From Mycobacterium sp. (lineage in GTDB: Bacteria; Actinomycetota; Actinomycetes; Mycobacteriales; Mycobacteriaceae): a DNA stretch of 64,000 nucleotides. Made by a program: the position numbers and the translations under genes. Shown in pieces: positions 60,953 through 64,000 of the stretch (position 1 is the stretch's first letter; the number at the start of each line of letters is the position of its first letter). Below the pieces are notes generated by a model that did no database searches, was not told the DNA's origin, and saw nothing but the letters and a program-made list of their open reading frames with translations. The stretch spans positions 229,367-293,366 of the forward strand of contig RXJD01000002.1 of the NCBI GenBank assembly GCA_003987775.1, written 5' to 3'.

Positions 60953-61667
60953 CTGTTGGTGACGCCTGTCCCTGTTGCCGGGTCGATGGGCTGGCTGCTC
61001 AGGGTGATGGGTTTTCACCGAGGAGGGCTCGGAGCCGGCGAGGTGGTGGCCAGAAGTCCGAATTCGCGGTGGTGCTGGGAGCTGCGGACGCGGCTCATCC
61101 GTCGTCTGCCCAGGTGTCACCAATGACCTCGTCTATCACCTGTGTCGTGAACACACCCATCGCTTGATCCGGGACTCGGCTGGTGCCGACGGTCGTAGCT
61201 ACGTCAGCTCGACGGCTTGCTGACACGCCATCACTGTCCCCCCGTGCCGGCCACCGCGTCGACCAGTCCTCCCGAGCAGGGTGAGGTTCCTGGACCCGAC
61301 GCAGCGTCTCTGCGTGCGCACCTCATATAAACGGGGCGCCCGCGAGGCTTGAGACGCAAATGTCGCATCCGCGACATTTTCGAAATATTTAATGGAAATT
61401 ACTCTCACGGGCGACAAACAAGGCTCAATAAATACGGCAAATCGCCAATCTTGGTGCGCTGAAATCGGTCACAAAAGACCCACCCAAGACATCCGCGGCT
61501 CATCTGAGACGCTCGAAAAGATAGTGCATAACATGGCTATCTAGCAGCACAGATGAAAATCTTGTGATCTATATCGCAACTAAAAAATCATGAGTAGGGT
61601 GCGCTCTGAGTGCCATTTCTCCTGGCCTTGTCTCTTCATATTCTGGCCGCGACTAAGGGGTTGTCTG
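60953..61667. other. gene-free gap, AT-rich in its second half
   Basis: About 700 bp with no convincing gene. The first part has ordinary GC. From ~61370 to 61610 it is unusually AT-rich for this genome (e.g. CGAAATATTTAATGG, ACTAAAAAATCATG), typical of silenced or transferred DNA upstream of PE_PGRS genes. A 50-codon ORF at 61392-61544 lacks a ribosome binding site. Confidence 0.6.
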
Positions 61668-64000
61668 ATGTCTTTCGTTTTCGCTTCTACGGATTCCCTG
61701 AGTGCGGCTGCTGGAAATTTAGCCACGATGGGTGCGGGCCTGAGGCAAGCCAACCTGGCGGCTTGGGGGGCGACGGCGGAGGTGTTGCCGGCGGCGGGTG
61801 ATGAGGTGTCGGCGGCGATCGCGGAGCTCTTCGGTTCGCTTGGTCGGGAGTATCAGGTGGCGGGCGCGCGGGTGGCCGTGTTCCATGACGACTTCATCCG
61901 GATGCTGACTGCGAGCGCGGGTACATACGGGTTGGCTGAGGCGGCTAATGCGGGGCCATTGCAGGCCGTAGAGCAGCAGATCTTGGGGGTAATCAACGCT
62001 CCCACTCAGGCGCTGCTCGGTCGTCCACTGATCGGTAATGGTGTTGATGGAGCGCCGGGAACAGGGCAGGCCGGCGGTGCCGGCGGTCTCCTGTGGGGCA
62101 ACGGCGGCAATGGTGGGTCCGGGTCAACAGGACTCAATGGCGGAGCTGGTGGTGCTGCCGGCCTCGTCGGTACCGGCGGTGTCGGTGGCGCCGGTGGCGC
62201 CGGTGCGGTCGGCATGGCGGGCGGAGTTGGTGGCGCCGGTGGCAGTGGCGGCTGGCTGTGGGGTGCGGGCGGCGCCGGCGGTGTCGGTGGCGCCGGGGGT
62301 ATCGGTGGTGGCTCGGGCGGCATCGCCGGTAACGGCGGGGCCGGTGGCGTCGGTGGTGTGGCGCGTTCGTTGTTCTTCGGGGCCGGTGGGGCCGGCGGCG
62401 CCGGCGGAGTCGGCGGCCACGGTGGGGCTGGCATGGATAGCGCAGCGCCCGGCGCTGTGGGGGGTACGGGTGGCGTGGCCGGCAGTGGTGGCGCCGGTGG
62501 TATCGGCGGTGGTAGCGGATCGCTGTTGTTCGGCGCGGGTGGCACGGGTGGGGCCGGCGGGGCTGGCGGCGCAGGTGGCGGCGGCGGTGCTGGCGGCGGT
62601 GGCGTTGGGCTTGGTATTGCCGGGGGCACTGGCGGGGACGGCGGCGCGGGAGGCGCTGCGGGGGCGGGGGGCGCAGGTGGCTCGGGTGGCCTGCTGCTGG
62701 GTAACGCCGGCGGACAGGGAGTTGGCGGGGCCGGTGGTGATGGTGGCGTGGGTGGCACCGGTGGCGTCGGTGGCGCGGGTGTGGACAACAGTGCGTTGGC
62801 CGGGGTGGCTGGTGGTGTCGGCGGAACCGGTGGTGCCGGCGGTGTCGGCGGCAGCGCCGGTACCGGTGGCGCCGGGTCGGTGACCGGAGCGGCGGGTAAG
62901 TCGGGCTCGGGCGGCACGGGTGGCGCTGGCGGTGGCGGCGGTGCGGGCGGCTTCGGGGCGAATGCGTCCACGGCCGGAGGCACCGGCGATGCGGGTGCCG
63001 CGGGTGGCCACGGCGGTGCTGGTGGGGCCGGTGGCGCCGCGGGTGCTGGTGCTGGCGGGGTGCAGGGCGCGGGTGGTGCCGGTGGCGGCGGTGGTGTGGG
63101 TGGTCATGGCGGTGCCGGTGCCGCGGGGGTGGACAACAGCGCGCTGGCCGGTGTGGCCGGCGGGACCGGCGGGACCGGTGGTGCCGGCGGCCAGGGTGGC
63201 GATGCCGGGGCTGGTGGCGCCGGGTCGGTGACCGGTGCAGCGGGTAAGTCGGGTTCGGGTGGTACGGGTGGCACTGGTGGTGGCGGCGGTGCGGGTGGCT
63301 CCGGGGCGAATGCGGTCACGGCCGGAGGCACCGGTGAGGTGGGTGCCGCGGGTGGTCAGGGCGGTGTTGGTGGGGCCGGTGGCGCCGCGGGTGCCGGTGC
63401 TGGCGGGTCACAAGGCGCGGGTGGTGCGGGTGGCGGCGGTGGTGTGGGTGGCACCGGTGGTGTCGGTGGTGTGGGTGTGGATAACACTGCGGTGCAAGGG
63501 GCCGCTGGTGGTGTCGGCGGCACTGGTGGTGCCGGCGGCGTTGGCGGCGACGCGGGTGCTGGCGGCGCCGGGTCGACCGTGGGTGCGGCGGGTAAGTCGG
63601 GCTCCGGTGGCACCGGTGGCGCCGGTGGTGGCGGCGGTGCGGGCGGCTTCGGGGCGAACGCGGCCACGGCCGGAGGCACCGGCGATGCGGGCGCCTCCGG
63701 TGGCCACGGCGGTGCTGGTGGTGCGGGTGGCGCAGCGGGTGCAGGGGCTGGCGGGGTCCAGGGCGCGGGCGGGGCCGGTGGCGGCGGTGGTGTGGGCGGT
63801 CACGGTGGTGCCGGTGGGGCCGGTGTCGATAACAGTGCGGCGCAGGGCGCCGCGGGTGGGGTCGGCGGCACCGGTGGTGCTGGTGGTGTGGGGGGGAACG
63901 CCGGGGTCGGTGGTGCTGGCTCGACGGTGGGGGCCGCGGGTAAGTCGGGCTCCGGTGGCACTGGTGGCACTGGTGGTGTCGGTGGTGCGGGTGGCTTCGG
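61668..64000 (+). CDS. PE_PGRS family protein with 116-residue tandem repeats (3' end outside window)
   Basis: At least 777 residues, still open at the window edge. The PE domain runs [20 protein letters not shown] to YGLAE, followed by [19 protein letters not shown] and PGRS. The ATG at 61668 has AAGGGG 7 nt upstream. From residue 256 anchors (V/M)D(N/S)(S/T)A recur every 116 residues. From residue 372 the units are nearly identical and each contains [12 protein letters not shown], which gives the protein regular Lys residues unusual for PGRS. Plus-strand reading is certain; Pro-rich minus-strand ORFs are shadows. Confidence 0.92.
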   Translation, partial: MSFVFASTDSLSAAAGNLATMGAGLRQANLAAWGATAEVLPAAGDEVSAAIAELFGSLGREYQVAGARVAVFHDDFIRMLTASAGTYGLAEAANAGPLQAVEQQILGVINAPTQALLGRPLIGNGVDGAPGTGQAGGAGGLLWGNGGNGGSGSTGLNGGAGGAAGLVGTGGVGGAGGAGAVGMAGGVGGAGGSGGWLWGAGGAGGVGGAGGIGGGSGGIAGNGGAGGVGGVARSLFFGAGGAGGAGGVGGHGGAGMDSAAPGAVGGTGGVAGSGGAGGIGGGSGSLLFGAGGTGGAGGAGGAGGGGGAGGGGVGLGIAGGTGGDGGAGGAAGAGGAGGSGGLLLGNAGGQGVGGAGGDGGVGGTGGVGGAGVDNSALAGVAGGVGGTGGAGGVGGSAGTGGAGSVTGAAGKSGSGGTGGAGGGGGAGGFGANASTAGGTGDAGAAGGHGGAGGAGGAAGAGAGGVQGAGGAGGGGGVGGHGGAGAAGVDNSALAGVAGGTGGTGGAGGQGGDAGAGGAGSVTGAAGKSGSGGTGGTGGGGGAGGSGANAVTAGGTGEVGAAGGQGGVGGAGGAAGAGAGGSQGAGGAGGGGGVGGTGGVGGVGVDNTAVQGAAGGVGGTGGAGGVGGDAGAGGAGSTVGAAGKSGSGGTGGAGGGGGAGGFGANAATAGGTGDAGASGGHGGAGGAGGAAGAGAGGVQGAGGAGGGGGVGGHGGAGGAGVDNSAAQGAAGGVGGTGGAGGVGGNAGVGGAGSTVGAAGKSGSGGTGGTGGVGGAGGF
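62433..64000 (+). repeat. 348-bp tandem repeat array within PE_PGRS gene
   Basis: Anchor sequences encoding (V/M)D(N/S)(S/T)A lie at 62433, 62781, 63129, 63477 and 63825, each exactly 348 bp apart. The units from 62781 on are closely similar; the first shares only the anchor and length. The array continues past the window. Confidence 0.9.

Noticed and set aside
61392-61544. 50-codon ORF in the AT-rich gap
   Set aside because: No ribosome binding site, no recognisable motif, and short ORFs with fewer stops are not unexpected by chance.
62433-64000. CRISPR or integron-like array in the 348-bp repeats
   Set aside because: The repeats are in frame and coding, forming part of a PE_PGRS protein.

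Overview
The window is high-GC chromosomal DNA of a slow-growing Mycobacterium outside the M. tuberculosis complex. The evidence is a complete arabinogalactan gene set (embC, aftA, dprE1/dprE2, glfT1, wzm/wzt), lpqH, tcrXY, and six PE-family genes, five of them PE_PGRS. The core gene order is that of M. tuberculosis Rv3752c to Rv3793, read in the opposite direction. Accessory blocks are inserted at several points. I cannot name the species from sequence alone.

Layout. (1) 1-1.6 kb: the 3' end of embR and a membrane diguanylate cyclase, converging on embC. (2) 1.6-9.95 kb (-): an arabinan operon, greA-like, gtrA-like, dprE1, dprE2, aftA, embC. Together these make decaprenyl-phospho-arabinose and attach arabinose to galactan and lipoarabinomannan. 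(3) 10.0-12.9 kb (-): a compact five-gene operon joining a short GTP cyclohydrolase I-like protein, a pterin-synthase-like protein, a secreted protein, an NfeD-like OB protein and a flotillin. (4) 13-16.7 kb: PE_PGRS, a secreted C39-like peptidase with a structured leader, and a methyltransferase. (5) 16.8-21.9 kb (-): the galactan export and priming cluster wzm-glfT1-wzt, the proteasome activator bpa, and a GT-C enzyme. (6) 22-30 kb: metabolic genes in conserved order (Rv3778c, quinone reductase, lipE, echA21, hisC2) and three tRNAs. (7) 30-39.3 kb: an accessory zone with a PE gene, a kinase, a methyltransferase, three PE_PGRS genes, a phage-type GH25 lysozyme and tiny membrane proteins. (8) 39.5-47.6 kb: a LuxR-type ATPase regulator, tcrX-tcrY, lpqH and an alkylsulfatase. 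(9) 47.6-53 kb: a TetR-controlled operon (APH-like kinase, SDR, acyl-CoA dehydrogenase, TetR, quinone reductase) that looks like a catabolic module for hydroxy fatty acids. (10) 53.2-60.9 kb: fadE36, a LapA-like protein, the osmoprotectant transporter proXVWZ, tyrA, tadA and a tRNA-Ser. (11) From 60.9 kb: an AT-rich gap, then a large PE_PGRS gene built of 348-bp tandem units that runs off the window.

Two patterns cut across the window. A dozen start codons lie 6-8 nt after a TANNNT -10 hexamer, which suggests leaderless mRNAs. Several short repeat families lie in or between genes: a 30-bp doublet, a 59-bp triplet, a long hairpin and a 23-bp doublet. I see no IS transposase, integrase or CRISPR array.
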